A stretch of 64,000 nucleotides of DNA from JAKAXS01 sp965279065 (GCA_965279065.1 OZ257134.1:2914001-2978000); one strand, 5' to 3'. Shown: positions 16,100-24,508, counted from the first letter of the stretch. Notes: generated from the letters alone by a model not told the origin. Program-made: numbers and translations.

Positions 16100-16405
16100 C
16101 TAGGAAGAGCCCGCCATGACATCTTGCCATTCGGGATGCCTCTTGAACTGAGCAAGCACGTACGGACAGGTGGGGATGATCTTGAACCCCGTGCTGCGCG
16201 CGTCGGCGATCATGGCGTTGACGAGCGCGAGCGCGGCACCCGTACCGCGCAGGCTGTCGGGTGCACTGGTATGGTCGGCGCTGATGAGTGACGGCCCCTG
16301 CACCGAGAAGGTGATCTCCGCCTCGCCATCTCTGCCGTCGATACGCGCCACGTAACGGCCCGCGCCGTCCTGGACCTGTTTCTCGATACGCACCGCTTCG
16401 GTCAT
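16100..16405 (-). CDS. Small GNAT-fold acetyltransferase (YjdJ-type)
   Basis: A 101-residue protein from the ATG at 16405, which has GAGG ten bases before it. The order VARIDGRDGEAEITF, SADHTSAPDSLRGTGAALALVNAMI and KIIPTCPYVLAQFKRHPEW is the short GCN5-related acetyltransferase of the YjdJ type. RGTGAALA is the acetyl-CoA loop and CPY(V)xxxFxxHPEW the typical end. Substrates of these proteins are not known. It converges on the GntR gene and is divergent from oxc. The 328 bp between it and oxc hold operators S4 and S5 and no other gene I can support. Confidence 0.82.
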   Translation of the reverse strand: MTEAVRIEKQVQDGAGRYVARIDGRDGEAEITFSVQGPSLISADHTSAPDSLRGTGAALALVNAMIADARSTGFKIIPTCPYVLAQFKRHPEWQDVMAGSS

Positions 16406-16540
16406 GGATCGCCTCGGAATTTCCTCAAAACGCGCTTCTGTCCCGCCCAAATTTTTAAGATAGCAAAATCAGCATTTTGCACGTTTGAACGCTGATTTGC
16501 ACCCCTTAGGCCATTTGGAAGGCTTGCATACCCCGCATAT

Positions 16541-16578
16541 CTGGCATACCGTATCCCAGCTGGTATACGGTATACCAA
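16541..16578. promoter_or_regulatory. Tandem GntR-type operators S4 and S5 (upstream of oxc)
   Basis: Two 19-bp dyads lie head to tail without a gap. CTGGCATACCGTATCCCAG is at 16541-16559 and CTGGTATACGGTATACCAA at 16560-16578; the latter holds a perfect palindrome of 8-bp arms, TGGTATAC and GTATACCA. They end 155 bp before the oxc start codon. Tandem sites suggest cooperative binding and the tightest control at the main catabolic operon. Confidence 0.65.
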
Positions 16579-16733
16579 ATAACGGGACGACCGCCGATGT
16601 CTGGCAACCGCTGGAAATCAGATCAGCTCGCCGGCGCCCTTGTAACTGGGGGCACGCTGCAGTCGCGCGACCACCTCACACAGCACTTCGATTTCAACTT
16701 GCAAGAACACGCTCAGAAAATTGGAGGAGTACC

Positions 16734-18644
16734 GTGAATATATTCGCGAAGGCAAAGTCTACCGCGCCGGCAACCTCACAGGATTTGGCCGCCGCGCCAA
16801 TCTTCGTTCCCGCGGCCGCCCCCACTTCGGCCGCTCCAGCATTGCACACGAGCGCCCCGGCATCCTTCCCGCTGGGCGTCGCACCCGGAACAAGCCGAGG
16901 GACGTTCGTCCCCGCATCATACCCGCTCGGCGTCGCACCCAAGGCGGCGGCATTGACGGATGGCTTCCATCTGATCATCGACGCGCTGAAGCTCAACGGC
17001 GTCAAGACGATCTATGGCGTGCCCGGCATCCCGATCACGGACTTCGGCCGCATGGCGCAGGCTGAAGGCATTCGAGTCCTCTCGTTCCGACATGAGCAGA
17101 ACGCCGGCAACGCAGCTGCGATCGCCGGCTTCCTCACCAAGCAGCCCGGCATCTGCCTCACTGTATCGGCGCCCGGCTTTCTCAACGGCCTGACCGCACT
17201 GGCCAACGCCACGACCAACTGCTTCCCCATGATCCTCATTTCCGGCTCGTCCGAGCGCGAGATCGTCGACCTGCAGCAGGGCGACTACGAAGAGATGGAT
17301 CAGCTCGCCATCGCCAAGCCGCTGTGCAAGGCCGCGTTCCGCGTTCTGCACGCCGCCGACATTGGTATCGGCGTGGCGCGCGCCATTCGCGCAGCGGTGT
17401 CCGGCCGTCCTGGCGGCGTTTATCTCGACCTGCCGGCCAAGCTGTTCTCTCAAGTGATGGATGCTGAGAAGGGCGCCAAGTCGCTGGTCAAGGTTATCGA
17501 CGCCGCACCCGCGCAGATACCCGGCAAAGAAGCAGTCCAGCGCGCGCTCGACGTGTTGAAGGGCGCCAAGCGCCCGCTGATCATCCTCGGCAAAGGCGCC
17601 GCTTACGCCCAGGCCGATAGCGCAATCCGCACCCTCGTCGAAAAGAGCGGCATCCCTTTCCTGCCGATGAGCATGGCCAAGGGCCTCCTCTCCGACGTCC
17701 ATCCTCAATGCGCCGGCGCGGCACGCTCGACCGTGCTCAAGGACAGCGACGTCGTGATGCTGATCGGCGCTCGGCTCAACTGGCTGCTGTCGCACGGCAA
17801 AGGCAAGGCCTGGGGTGACGCACCGAAGAAGTTCATCCAGATCGACATCGAGCCCAAGGAGATGGATTCAAACATCGAGATCGCCGCTCCGCTCGTCGGC
17901 GACATCGGCTCCTGCGTCACCGCTCTCCTCGACGGCATGGGTGACACCTGGCAGACCGCACCATCGTCATGGACCGGCGCCGTCACGGCGAAGAAGGAAG
18001 AGAACATCGCCAAGATGGCGCCGAAGCTGCTCAAGAACACCTCGCCGATGGACTTCCACGGTGCACTGGGCGCGCTACGCACCGTCATCAAGGAGAATCC
18101 GGAGGCCATCCTCGTCAACGAAGGCGCCAACACGCTGGATCTCGCCCGCGGCGTCATCGACATGTATCAGCCGCGCAAGCGCCTGGACGTCGGGACCTGG
18201 GGCGTCATGGGCATCGGCATGGGCTTCGCCGTCGCCGCAGCCGTCGAGACCGGCAAACCGGTGATCGCACTTGAGGGTGACAGCGCCTTCGGCTTCAGCG
18301 GCATGGAGGTCGAAACCATCTGCCGCTACAATTTGCCGGTCTGCATCGTCATCTTCAACAACGACGGCATCTATCGCGGCACCGACGTCGATCCGACGGG
18401 CAAGGACCCCGGCACCACTGTCTTCGTCAAGGGTTCGCGCTACGACAAAATGATGGAAGCCTTCGGTGGTGTCGGCGTCAACGCTACGACGCCCGCCGAG
18501 CTGAAGCGCGCCGTCGACGCGGCCCTCGCAAGCGGCAAGCCCACCCTCATCAACGCGGTGATCGATCCGACGGCCGGCACCGAAAGCGGCCGCATCGGCA
18601 ATCTCAATCCGCAAAGCGTCGTGCAGCGCAAGAAAGCGCACTGA
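16734..18644 (+). CDS. oxc: Oxalyl-CoA decarboxylase with an N-terminal extension
   Basis: A thiamine-diphosphate enzyme that converts oxalyl-CoA to formyl-CoA and CO2. The GTG at 16734 follows a strong GGAGGAG (16723-16729), giving 636 residues, about 70 more than the Oxalobacter and E. coli enzymes (near 565). The catalytic core starts at about residue 74 (LTDGFHLIIDALKLNGVKTIYGVPGIP). E121 in FRHEQNAGNAA is the cofactor-activating glutamate, and GDSAFGFSGME (from about 514) to FNN is the TPP/Mg motif. The extension is rich in Ala/Pro and carries a near-duplicate, PASFPLGVAP (42-51) and PASYPLGVAP (60-69). It is not a typical signal peptide. The frc gene follows 46 bp later in the same operon. 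Confidence 0.93.
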   Translation: MNIFAKAKSTAPATSQDLAAAPIFVPAAAPTSAAPALHTSAPASFPLGVAPGTSRGTFVPASYPLGVAPKAAALTDGFHLIIDALKLNGVKTIYGVPGIPITDFGRMAQAEGIRVLSFRHEQNAGNAAAIAGFLTKQPGICLTVSAPGFLNGLTALANATTNCFPMILISGSSEREIVDLQQGDYEEMDQLAIAKPLCKAAFRVLHAADIGIGVARAIRAAVSGRPGGVYLDLPAKLFSQVMDAEKGAKSLVKVIDAAPAQIPGKEAVQRALDVLKGAKRPLIILGKGAAYAQADSAIRTLVEKSGIPFLPMSMAKGLLSDVHPQCAGAARSTVLKDSDVVMLIGARLNWLLSHGKGKAWGDAPKKFIQIDIEPKEMDSNIEIAAPLVGDIGSCVTALLDGMGDTWQTAPSSWTGAVTAKKEENIAKMAPKLLKNTSPMDFHGALGALRTVIKENPEAILVNEGANTLDLARGVIDMYQPRKRLDVGTWGVMGIGMGFAVAAAVETGKPVIALEGDSAFGFSGMEVETICRYNLPVCIVIFNNDGIYRGTDVDPTGKDPGTTVFVKGSRYDKMMEAFGGVGVNATTPAELKRAVDAALASGKPTLINAVIDPTAGTESGRIGNLNPQSVVQRKKAH

Positions 18645-18690
18645 CGATCCAAGAACAGTTCAACCTGACAAATTCGACAAGGAGACCCCA

Positions 18691-19941
18691 ATGACCAAGG
18701 CTCTCGACGGCATCAAGATCATCGACTTCACGCACGTGCAGGCCGGCCCCGCCTGCACCCAGCTGCTCGCCTGGTTCGGCGCCGACGTCATCAAAGTCGA
18801 GCGTCCCGGCTCCGGCGACGTCACGCGCGCCCAGCTCCGCGACATCCCCGACGCCGACGCTCTCTACTTCACGATGCTGAATTCCAATAAGCGCTCGTTG
18901 ACGCTCGACACCAAGAAGGCCGAAGGCAAGGAAGTTCTCGAAAAGCTCATCCGTGTCTCCGACGTCATGGTCGAGAACTTCGGTCCCGGAGCGCTCGATC
19001 GCATGGGCTTCAGCTGGAAGCGCATCCTCGAGCTCAACCCGAAGATGATCCTCGCCTCCGTGAAGGGCTTCTCCGACGGGCACCACTACGACGATCTGAA
19101 GGTCTATGAGAACGTCGCCCAGTGCGCCGGCGGCGCCGCGTCGACGACCGGCTTCTGGGACGGCCCGCCGACCATCAGCGCGGCAGCCCTCGGCGACAGC
19201 AACACGGGCATGCATCTCGCAATCGGCATTCTCACCGCACTGCGCCAGCGCGACAAGACCGGCAAGGGCCAGAAGGTCGCCGCCTCGATGCAGGACAGCG
19301 TACTCAATCTCTGCCGCGTCAAGCTGCGCGACCAGCAACGCCTCGATCGTATCGGCTACCTCGAGGAATATCCGCAATACCCGCACGGCAGCTTCAGCGA
19401 CGTCGTTCCGCGTGGCGGCAATGCCGGCGGCGGCGGGCAGCCGGGCTGGATCCTGAAGTGCAAGGGTTGGGAGACCGACCCCAACGCCTACATCTACTTC
19501 ACCGTCCAGGGCCATGCCTGGGAGCCGATCTGCGACGCACTCGGCAAACCGGAGTGGAAAACCGATCCGGCCTACACGACGGCTCGCGCCCGCCAGCCGC
19601 ACATCATCGAGATCTTCGAAACAATCGAGGCCTGGCTCGCCGACAAGACGAAGTTCGAGGCCGTCGACATCCTGCGCAAGCACGACATCCCCTGCTCGCC
19701 GGTGCTGTCGATGAAGGAACTCGCCGCCGATCCGTCGTTGCGTGCGAGCGGCACCATCGCGGAAGTCGACCACAAGGTCCGCGGCAAGTATCTGACGGTC
19801 GGTAGCCCCATCAAGTTCTCGGACATGAAGGTCGAGATCACCGGGTCGCCCCTGCTCGGCGAGCACACGGAAGAGGTGCTGTCCGAACTCGGCTATTCCA
19901 AGGACGGCATCCAGCAGCTCCACGCCGCCAACGCCGTCTAA
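18691..19941 (+). CDS. frc: Formyl-CoA:oxalate CoA-transferase, paralogue 1
   Basis: A 416-residue class III CoA-transferase that regenerates oxalyl-CoA from oxalate and formyl-CoA, the partner of the decarboxylase encoded just upstream. The catalytic aspartate falls exactly at D169 in ALGDSNTGMH, as in the Oxalobacter enzyme, and the flexible GNAGGGGQPGWILKCKGW loop is conserved. A good Shine-Dalgarno (AAGGAG) precedes the ATG. The end, LLGEHTEEVLSELGYSKDGI, is also standard. It is the last gene of the oxc-frc operon; a strong terminator follows. The paralogue at 11523-12797 is its nearest relative in the window. Confidence 0.95.
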   Translation: MTKALDGIKIIDFTHVQAGPACTQLLAWFGADVIKVERPGSGDVTRAQLRDIPDADALYFTMLNSNKRSLTLDTKKAEGKEVLEKLIRVSDVMVENFGPGALDRMGFSWKRILELNPKMILASVKGFSDGHHYDDLKVYENVAQCAGGAASTTGFWDGPPTISAAALGDSNTGMHLAIGILTALRQRDKTGKGQKVAASMQDSVLNLCRVKLRDQQRLDRIGYLEEYPQYPHGSFSDVVPRGGNAGGGGQPGWILKCKGWETDPNAYIYFTVQGHAWEPICDALGKPEWKTDPAYTTARARQPHIIEIFETIEAWLADKTKFEAVDILRKHDIPCSPVLSMKELAADPSLRASGTIAEVDHKVRGKYLTVGSPIKFSDMKVEITGSPLLGEHTEEVLSELGYSKDGIQQLHAANAV

Positions 19942-19978
19942 CCAGACTAACACGTCATACTTCCTCCCCAAGAGCCTG

Positions 19979-20009
19979 GGCGGCGCCCGCAACGGCGCCG
20001 CCATTTTTC
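19979..20009 (+). terminator. Rho-independent terminator of the oxc-frc operon
   Basis: GGCGGCGCC (19979-19987) pairs perfectly with GGCGCCGCC (19994-20002) across a six-base loop and is followed by ATTTTTCTT. It lies 38 bp after the frc stop codon. Confidence 0.9.
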
Positions 20010-20025
20010 TTGAGGTGGCATATTG

Positions 20026-20535
20026 ATGGAGACCGACATGCAAACGACGGTTGACCTCAACGACCTCGTCTCGGCCGTCGGCGACGCCGTCGTCGTTAGC
20101 GACGCGAATGGTGCCATTACCTTGTGGAACAAGGCCGCGGAGCGCCTGTTCGGCTATTCGGAGGCTGAGGCATTAGGCCAGTCGCTGGACCTGATGATAC
20201 CGGAGCGGTTGCGCAAGGGGCATTGGGACGGCTACCGCAAGACCATGGAGACCGGAGTGACCCGCTACGGCACGGAGGTGTTGCAGGTGCCGGCCATCGA
20301 TAAGGCCGGCCGTTCGTTCTCGATCGCATTCACGGTCGCCCTGCTCTATTCGGCTGACAACAAGGTCTCGGCCATCGCCGCCGTCATCCGCGACGACACC
20401 AAGCGCTTCGAGCGGGATCGCACCCAGCGCAAGCGCATCAGCGAACTGGAGTCGCGGGTCAAAGAGACTGCACCTTCGCCGATCGTCGAATCTCCGAACA
20501 CCCCGCCGACTGGTTGTCCCGTCCACGCCGGATAA
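20026..20535 (+). CDS. Single PAS-domain protein
   Basis: A 169-residue soluble protein with one PAS domain and no output domain. From the ATG at 20026 (GAGGTG about eight bases upstream), residues 10-125 carry AVGDAVVVSDANGAITLWNKAAERLFGYS in pieces typical of PAS, with LMIPERLRKGHWDGY as the middle part and AVIRDDTKRFERDR as the PAC end. A short C-terminal coiled segment (RKRISELESRVKE) follows, then a polar tail ending CPVHAG. Such proteins may bind flavin, heme or small ligands and work by contact with other proteins. It lies directly behind the oxc-frc operon terminator, but a functional link is not shown. Confidence 0.85.
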   Translation: METDMQTTVDLNDLVSAVGDAVVVSDANGAITLWNKAAERLFGYSEAEALGQSLDLMIPERLRKGHWDGYRKTMETGVTRYGTEVLQVPAIDKAGRSFSIAFTVALLYSADNKVSAIAAVIRDDTKRFERDRTQRKRISELESRVKETAPSPIVESPNTPPTGCPVHAG

Positions 20536-20700
20536 CGTTTGTGCCTGCCACCATTGGCTTCGAAACGGCCAGGCCGCCAGCCCTTTTCCGTAATCGGTCC
20601 GTTAGTGTTATTTTCAGCGGACTGCTGCACTGATTCCCCGTGTCCCGGTCGGACCGGCGGCTTGCAGCGCGCGGAACGGGCGAAGGGCCAAGCACTCCAG

Positions 20701-22293
20701 ATGGAGAACGACACGCTCAGCAAGACGCCCTCGTCGGCTGAGCCGGCCAGCGACACCATCTACGATCTCGCCATCGTCGGCGGCGGCATCAACGGCTGCG
20801 GCATTGCCCGCGATGCCGCAGGTCGCGGGCTCTCGGTCTATCTCTGCGAAAAGAGCGATCTCGCCAGCGGCACGTCGTCCGCCTCGACGAAGCTGATCCA
20901 TGGCGGGCTGCGCTACCTCGAGTACTACGAATTCCGCCTGGTGCGCGAAGCTCTGATGGAGCGCGAGGTATTGTGGAGGATTGCCCCGCACATCGTGCGT
21001 CCCCTGCGTTTCGTCTTGCCATATCACCGCGGCCTGCGTCCCGCCTGGGTCCTTCGCCTCGGGCTGTTCATTTACGATCATCTAGGCGGCCGCAAGCAGC
21101 TACCCGCGACCAGGACGCTTGATCTCACGCGACAAGCTGCCGGCCTCCCATTGAAGCCGGGCCTCTTCGCCAAGGCCTTCGAATACTCCGACTGCTGGGT
21201 CGACGACGCCCGTCTCGTTGCCCTCAATGCGCAGGATGCCGCGGCCCACGGCGCCGTGATCGAGACGCGAACGGCACTCGTGTCCGCCAGCCGGCAAGAC
21301 GCATTGTGGATCGCCTCGGTAACGGACCAGCGCAGCGGAGCGACGAAGGAAGTCCGCGCCCGGGTACTCGTCAACGCCGCCGGCCCCTGGGCCGGCGAAA
21401 TCCTCGGCGAACGTGTCAAGTCGGCGGCAACGGCCCATACCCGCCTCGTGCAGGGCTCACACATCGTGGTGCCGAAACTGTTCGACCACCCTGCCTGCTA
21501 CATCTTCCAGAACGCCGACCAGCGCGTTGTCTTCGCCATCCCTTACGAGGACGACTTCACGCTGATCGGCACGACGGATCAGGACTATCGCGGCGATCCA
21601 GCGGAGGTCGCAATAACCCCCTCCGAGATCGACTATCTCTGCGCCGCCGCGTCCGATTACTTCGCCAAGCCGATCGAGCCCGGCAGCGTTGTGTGGACCT
21701 ACTCCGGCGTTCGCGCGCTTTTCGAGGACGGCGCCACCGCCGCCCAGGCCGCAACCCGAGACTATGTTCTCGACGTCGATGCGCCAGGCTCTGACGCACC
21801 GCTGCTGTCGATCTTCGGCGGCAAGATCACCACCTACCGCCGCCTGGCCGAACACGTACTGGAGAAGCTCGCGCCGCATCTGCCGTCACGCCACGGTCGC
21901 CCGCCCGGCTGGACCGGCCGGACCTCACTACCCGGCGGCGACTTCGCGACATCTCAGTTCGACGAGATCGTCGCCGGACTGGCGTCGAACTATCCCTTCC
22001 TCCCCCGCGACCTCGCAACCCGCTTCGTGCGTGCCTATGGCCTGAAAGCCTACGACCTGCTGGGCAGCGCCCGGTCCATGGACGATCTCGGTCAGCAGTT
22101 TGGCGCCCTGACCGCCGCCGAAATCCACTACCTGCGCGACCACGAGTGGGCGGAAACCGCCGAGGATATCCTCTGGCGCCGGTCTAAGCTGGGCCTCAGA
22201 ATGTCAGCTGAGCAGCGTCGCGCCGTCGCGGATTATCTGGATCGCCAACCTCGGCCCGAAGTTCTCGCCAAATCTATTCGCCCGCACTCCTGA
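20701..22293 (+). CDS. glpD: FAD-dependent (aerobic) glycerol-3-phosphate dehydrogenase
   Basis: A 530-residue membrane-associated flavoenzyme that oxidises sn-glycerol-3-phosphate to dihydroxyacetone phosphate and passes electrons to quinone. The ATG at 20701 is chosen because the protein then starts shortly before the FAD-binding GGGINGCGIARDAAGRG (27-43); an in-frame start 162 bp upstream encodes no conserved sequence. Other family marks are SSASTKLIHGGLRYLE, VNAAGPWAGE, GSHIVVP and GGKITTYR, followed by the C-terminal domain with LRDHEWAETAEDILWRRSK. No glycerol kinase or facilitator adjoins it. The stop is 11 bp from the stop of the convergent aldolase gene. Confidence 0.94.
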   Translation: MENDTLSKTPSSAEPASDTIYDLAIVGGGINGCGIARDAAGRGLSVYLCEKSDLASGTSSASTKLIHGGLRYLEYYEFRLVREALMEREVLWRIAPHIVRPLRFVLPYHRGLRPAWVLRLGLFIYDHLGGRKQLPATRTLDLTRQAAGLPLKPGLFAKAFEYSDCWVDDARLVALNAQDAAAHGAVIETRTALVSASRQDALWIASVTDQRSGATKEVRARVLVNAAGPWAGEILGERVKSAATAHTRLVQGSHIVVPKLFDHPACYIFQNADQRVVFAIPYEDDFTLIGTTDQDYRGDPAEVAITPSEIDYLCAAASDYFAKPIEPGSVVWTYSGVRALFEDGATAAQAATRDYVLDVDAPGSDAPLLSIFGGKITTYRRLAEHVLEKLAPHLPSRHGRPPGWTGRTSLPGGDFATSQFDEIVAGLASNYPFLPRDLATRFVRAYGLKAYDLLGSARSMDDLGQQFGALTAAEIHYLRDHEWAETAEDILWRRSKLGLRMSAEQRRAVADYLDRQPRPEVLAKSIRPHS

Positions 22294-22304
22294 TCGAGTT
22301 CGCT

Positions 22305-22964
22305 CTAGCAGCAGCTGGCGTGCCGCGTCTCGCCCTGGCCGTAGCTGCTGAATTTTTCGAGTACGCGTGCGATCTCCTCGTCCGGCAGCACGTGCGGCTC
22401 ACCGACTTGCAGCGCCCGCCAATATTGCGCCGCCAGCGTTTCGACTTCGACGGCCAGCCACGCTGCCTTCTTGAGGTCCGGCCCGACACAGACCATGCCG
22501 TGGTTCGCAAGCAGGCACGCCAGGCGGTTGTCCAAAGCCGCGACAATCGCATCGGCCAGGTCTTGCGTGCCCCAGGTGAAGTACCCTACGCACGGCACCG
22601 TCGATCCACCCGCCGCCGCGATCATGTAATGCACCGCGGGAATCTCACGCCGAAGCATCGACAGCGTCGTGCAGAACATCGAGTGCAAATGGATCACCGC
22701 ACCGACCTGCGGCTTCTTCCGCATGATGTCGCGATGAAACCGCCACTCCGTCGACGGCTTGCGCGATCCCGAGCTGTTCGCCTCGACATCCATCAGCACG
22801 ATGTCGTCCGGCACCATCTCGGCATAGGGCACACCCGACGGCGTGATCAGGAACCCCTCGTCGACGCGCACGCTGATGTTGCCCGCCGTTCCTTGATTGA
22901 TCCGGTTGTCGTTCATGAAGATGCAGGTCGCGATCATCTCCCGCCGCAGATTCTCGTACTGCAT
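22305..22964 (-). CDS. Class II aldolase/adducin family protein (L-fuculose-phosphate aldolase-like)
   Basis: A 219-residue zinc aldolase of the fuculose-phosphate/ribulose-phosphate group. The ATG at 22964 is preceded by GGAG about eleven bases upstream. Visible active-site elements are NQGTAGNISVR (23-33), TPSGVPY, the glutamate of STEWRFH (E73) and the zinc pair H92/H94 in VIHLHSMF, with the third His in LANHGMVCVG. The aldolase products include dihydroxyacetone phosphate, which the neighbouring GlpD also makes, but the two genes are convergent and a joint pathway is not proven. The C-terminus ends in CC. Sugar specificity is unknown. Confidence 0.87.
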   Translation of the reverse strand: MQYENLRREMIATCIFMNDNRINQGTAGNISVRVDEGFLITPSGVPYAEMVPDDIVLMDVEANSSGSRKPSTEWRFHRDIMRKKPQVGAVIHLHSMFCTTLSMLRREIPAVHYMIAAAGGSTVPCVGYFTWGTQDLADAIVAALDNRLACLLANHGMVCVGPDLKKAAWLAVEVETLAAQYWRALQVGEPHVLPDEEIARVLEKFSSYGQGETRHASCC

Positions 22965-23000
22965 GCATCGTCTCCGCAATGACAGGATCCACCGGCTCTG

Positions 23001-23837
23001 CTAGTTGCCGTCGGCCTTCCGTGTCGACCAGGTCGCCAGAAAGATGCCGCGTCTGGTCTTGTGAACGGCCGGCTCGAAATTCTTCCAGGTCATCGTCAGC
23101 TCGGTCGGCGACACCACCGTCCACTCCTTCAAGTTGGGCGATGACCACATCGATTGCTGCCGCGGGGGAATGCGTTGCTGGCCATCCTCGAAGGCGAGGT
23201 CGTCGACCGTCCAGCCATCGAGCGTCACATGGAAATCGGCTCGTTTGATCGTGTCCTTCCAGACCGCCCCGGTGTGCGTCGTATAGGCCAGCGTCTGCGT
23301 CCCCATGACGTCGGCACCGTTGTCGGCGACGTAGCGCCGCTCGATCACGACATCTTTGCCTGCCGGAAAGACGACGTCGACGGTGTAGAAATCCGCGCGC
23401 TGGATGCTTTCAGGCGGGGCGTCGGCACGCGGCGCGCCCAACCCGCTGCGCGGAATGCCGTACTCCGTGGTCTCGAACCAGCCGGCCTGTTTCTTCGCCT
23501 CCACACTCTTGCCGTTGATGGACGTTTCCAGGGAACGGATCGCGCCGACGTTCGCATCTTCCCCCGTCAGCACATCAGGAAAGCCTACCGTCTGGCGCGC
23601 ATCCCCCTCGGTCTTCGTGCTGCGGAACGTGAACCGGCAGGTCACAGTGCTTTGCGTCTTGCCGAAGTGGATGTCGATCGTTTCAGAGACCATCTCAATG
23701 ACGGATTCTTCGCTCACGAACTCGCCGAGCAGGGCCGGACCGTGCGCTCCTGAATTGATCGCCGTATCGTTCGCCAGAACGGGGCAGCAGGCGAGCATCA
23801 GCAGCAAACTGGCGTACGTCGATCGTGGCAACACCAT
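23001..23837 (-). CDS. Secreted protein, DUF4424-like, unknown function
   Basis: A 278-residue protein with a signal peptide (residues 1-22, MLACCPVLAND region), after which comes NDTAINSGAHGPALLGEF and a beta-rich fold. The composition of strands such as VIEMVSETIDIHFGK, VTCRFTFRSTKTEGDARQTVGFP and the later YTVDVVFPAGKDVVIERRY resembles the DUF4424 family of exported proteins. The assignment is by look only. The gene starts about 36 bp before the aldolase gene on the same strand, so they may be co-transcribed. The 266 bp to the next gene on the other strand is AT-richer and probably holds divergent promoters. Confidence 0.65.
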   Translation of the reverse strand: MVLPRSTYASLLLMLACCPVLANDTAINSGAHGPALLGEFVSEESVIEMVSETIDIHFGKTQSTVTCRFTFRSTKTEGDARQTVGFPDVLTGEDANVGAIRSLETSINGKSVEAKKQAGWFETTEYGIPRSGLGAPRADAPPESIQRADFYTVDVVFPAGKDVVIERRYVADNGADVMGTQTLAYTTHTGAVWKDTIKRADFHVTLDGWTVDDLAFEDGQQRIPPRQQSMWSSPNLKEWTVVSPTELTMTWKNFEPAVHKTRRGIFLATWSTRKADGN

Positions 23838-24103
23838 GTTGGGTCCTTCCCCTGCACACGCGTGATCAGCATGTCCCCTAGTAGACTAGTGCGATGCCGC
23901 GTCAGCACTTTTACAGAATGTGCAGCGCACAATGCAAAATAGTAGTGCGAAATTCGAAATCTCAGTTTAGCTTGGGGTTGCAGCTAAAGTTCAGTAGTCA
24001 GTCACACGGCTGCTCTTACTCGGTGACTGTCGATTGGGACTGCGGGCCAAAGGCCTTGCTCCTAGCGGAACGCGCGACCGATCTCGCGCACGCGGGTACC
24101 CAA

Positions 24104-24493
24104 ATGCCAACATCCCCCCTTTCCGGGCTGAGCATCCTTGTTGTCGAAGGCAACAACGGCAAGGCTTCGGACTTGCGAACCGCACTGATCAAACTCGGCG
24201 CGAAGGTCCACGTCGTGGCCAACGCAAATACCGGTTTGATGATTTCGACTCGCAAGCGCATTCATGGCGCGATCTTGGACTGTGTCGGTAACGGCATCTC
24301 GTTACCGTTATGCACGCAACTGGCAAGAAACACCGTGCCATTCATGTTCATTGACGGCGCTGCAGACCGCGGCGCCGACGAGGCCGCGACGTGCATGGCG
24401 GATCTCATTTCTGTTGAAACGCATCGGTCTCCGGCTGAGCGGCGCAGAAACCTCTTTGGCAGCGGGGACGACCGGCACTTGTCACTTTTATAG
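24104..24493 (+). CDS. Single-domain response-regulator receiver protein (degenerate)
   Basis: A 129-residue protein from the ATG at 24104; the frame is open further upstream but without conserved sequence. It reads as a lone CheY-like receiver: GLSILVVEGNNGKASDLRTAL replaces the usual acidic pair with EG, the phospho-acceptor position is D in GAILDCVGNG, and VPFMFIDGA stands where the conserved Thr/Ser usually is. Loss of the acidic pair argues against normal Mg-dependent phosphorylation. Such orphan receivers are common in Rhizobiales and usually work by protein contact. It ends 16 bp before a terminator shared with the convergent gene. Confidence 0.65.
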   Translation: MPTSPLSGLSILVVEGNNGKASDLRTALIKLGAKVHVVANANTGLMISTRKRIHGAILDCVGNGISLPLCTQLARNTVPFMFIDGAADRGADEAATCMADLISVETHRSPAERRRNLFGSGDDRHLSLL

Positions 24494-24508
24494 GTGACGG
24501 TCGCATAT

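Noticed and set aside
16734..16955. Reading the Oxc extension as a secretion signal or as an encapsulin cargo tag
   Set aside because: There is no hydrophobic core with a cleavage site, and the sequence matches no cargo motif I know; no encapsulin gene is in the window. Kept only as an open finding.
18604..20043. Long open frame of about 479 codons antisense to oxc-frc
   Set aside because: It is a shadow created by the strong third-position GC bias of frc; its translation is low in conserved patterns and full of Asp/Glu/Val/Leu from reversed codons, while frc has its active-site residues intact.
20539..20700. Extended start of glpD
   Set aside because: The extra 54 residues are Cys/Pro/Arg-rich without family resemblance; the ATG at 20701 places the FAD motif at the usual distance.
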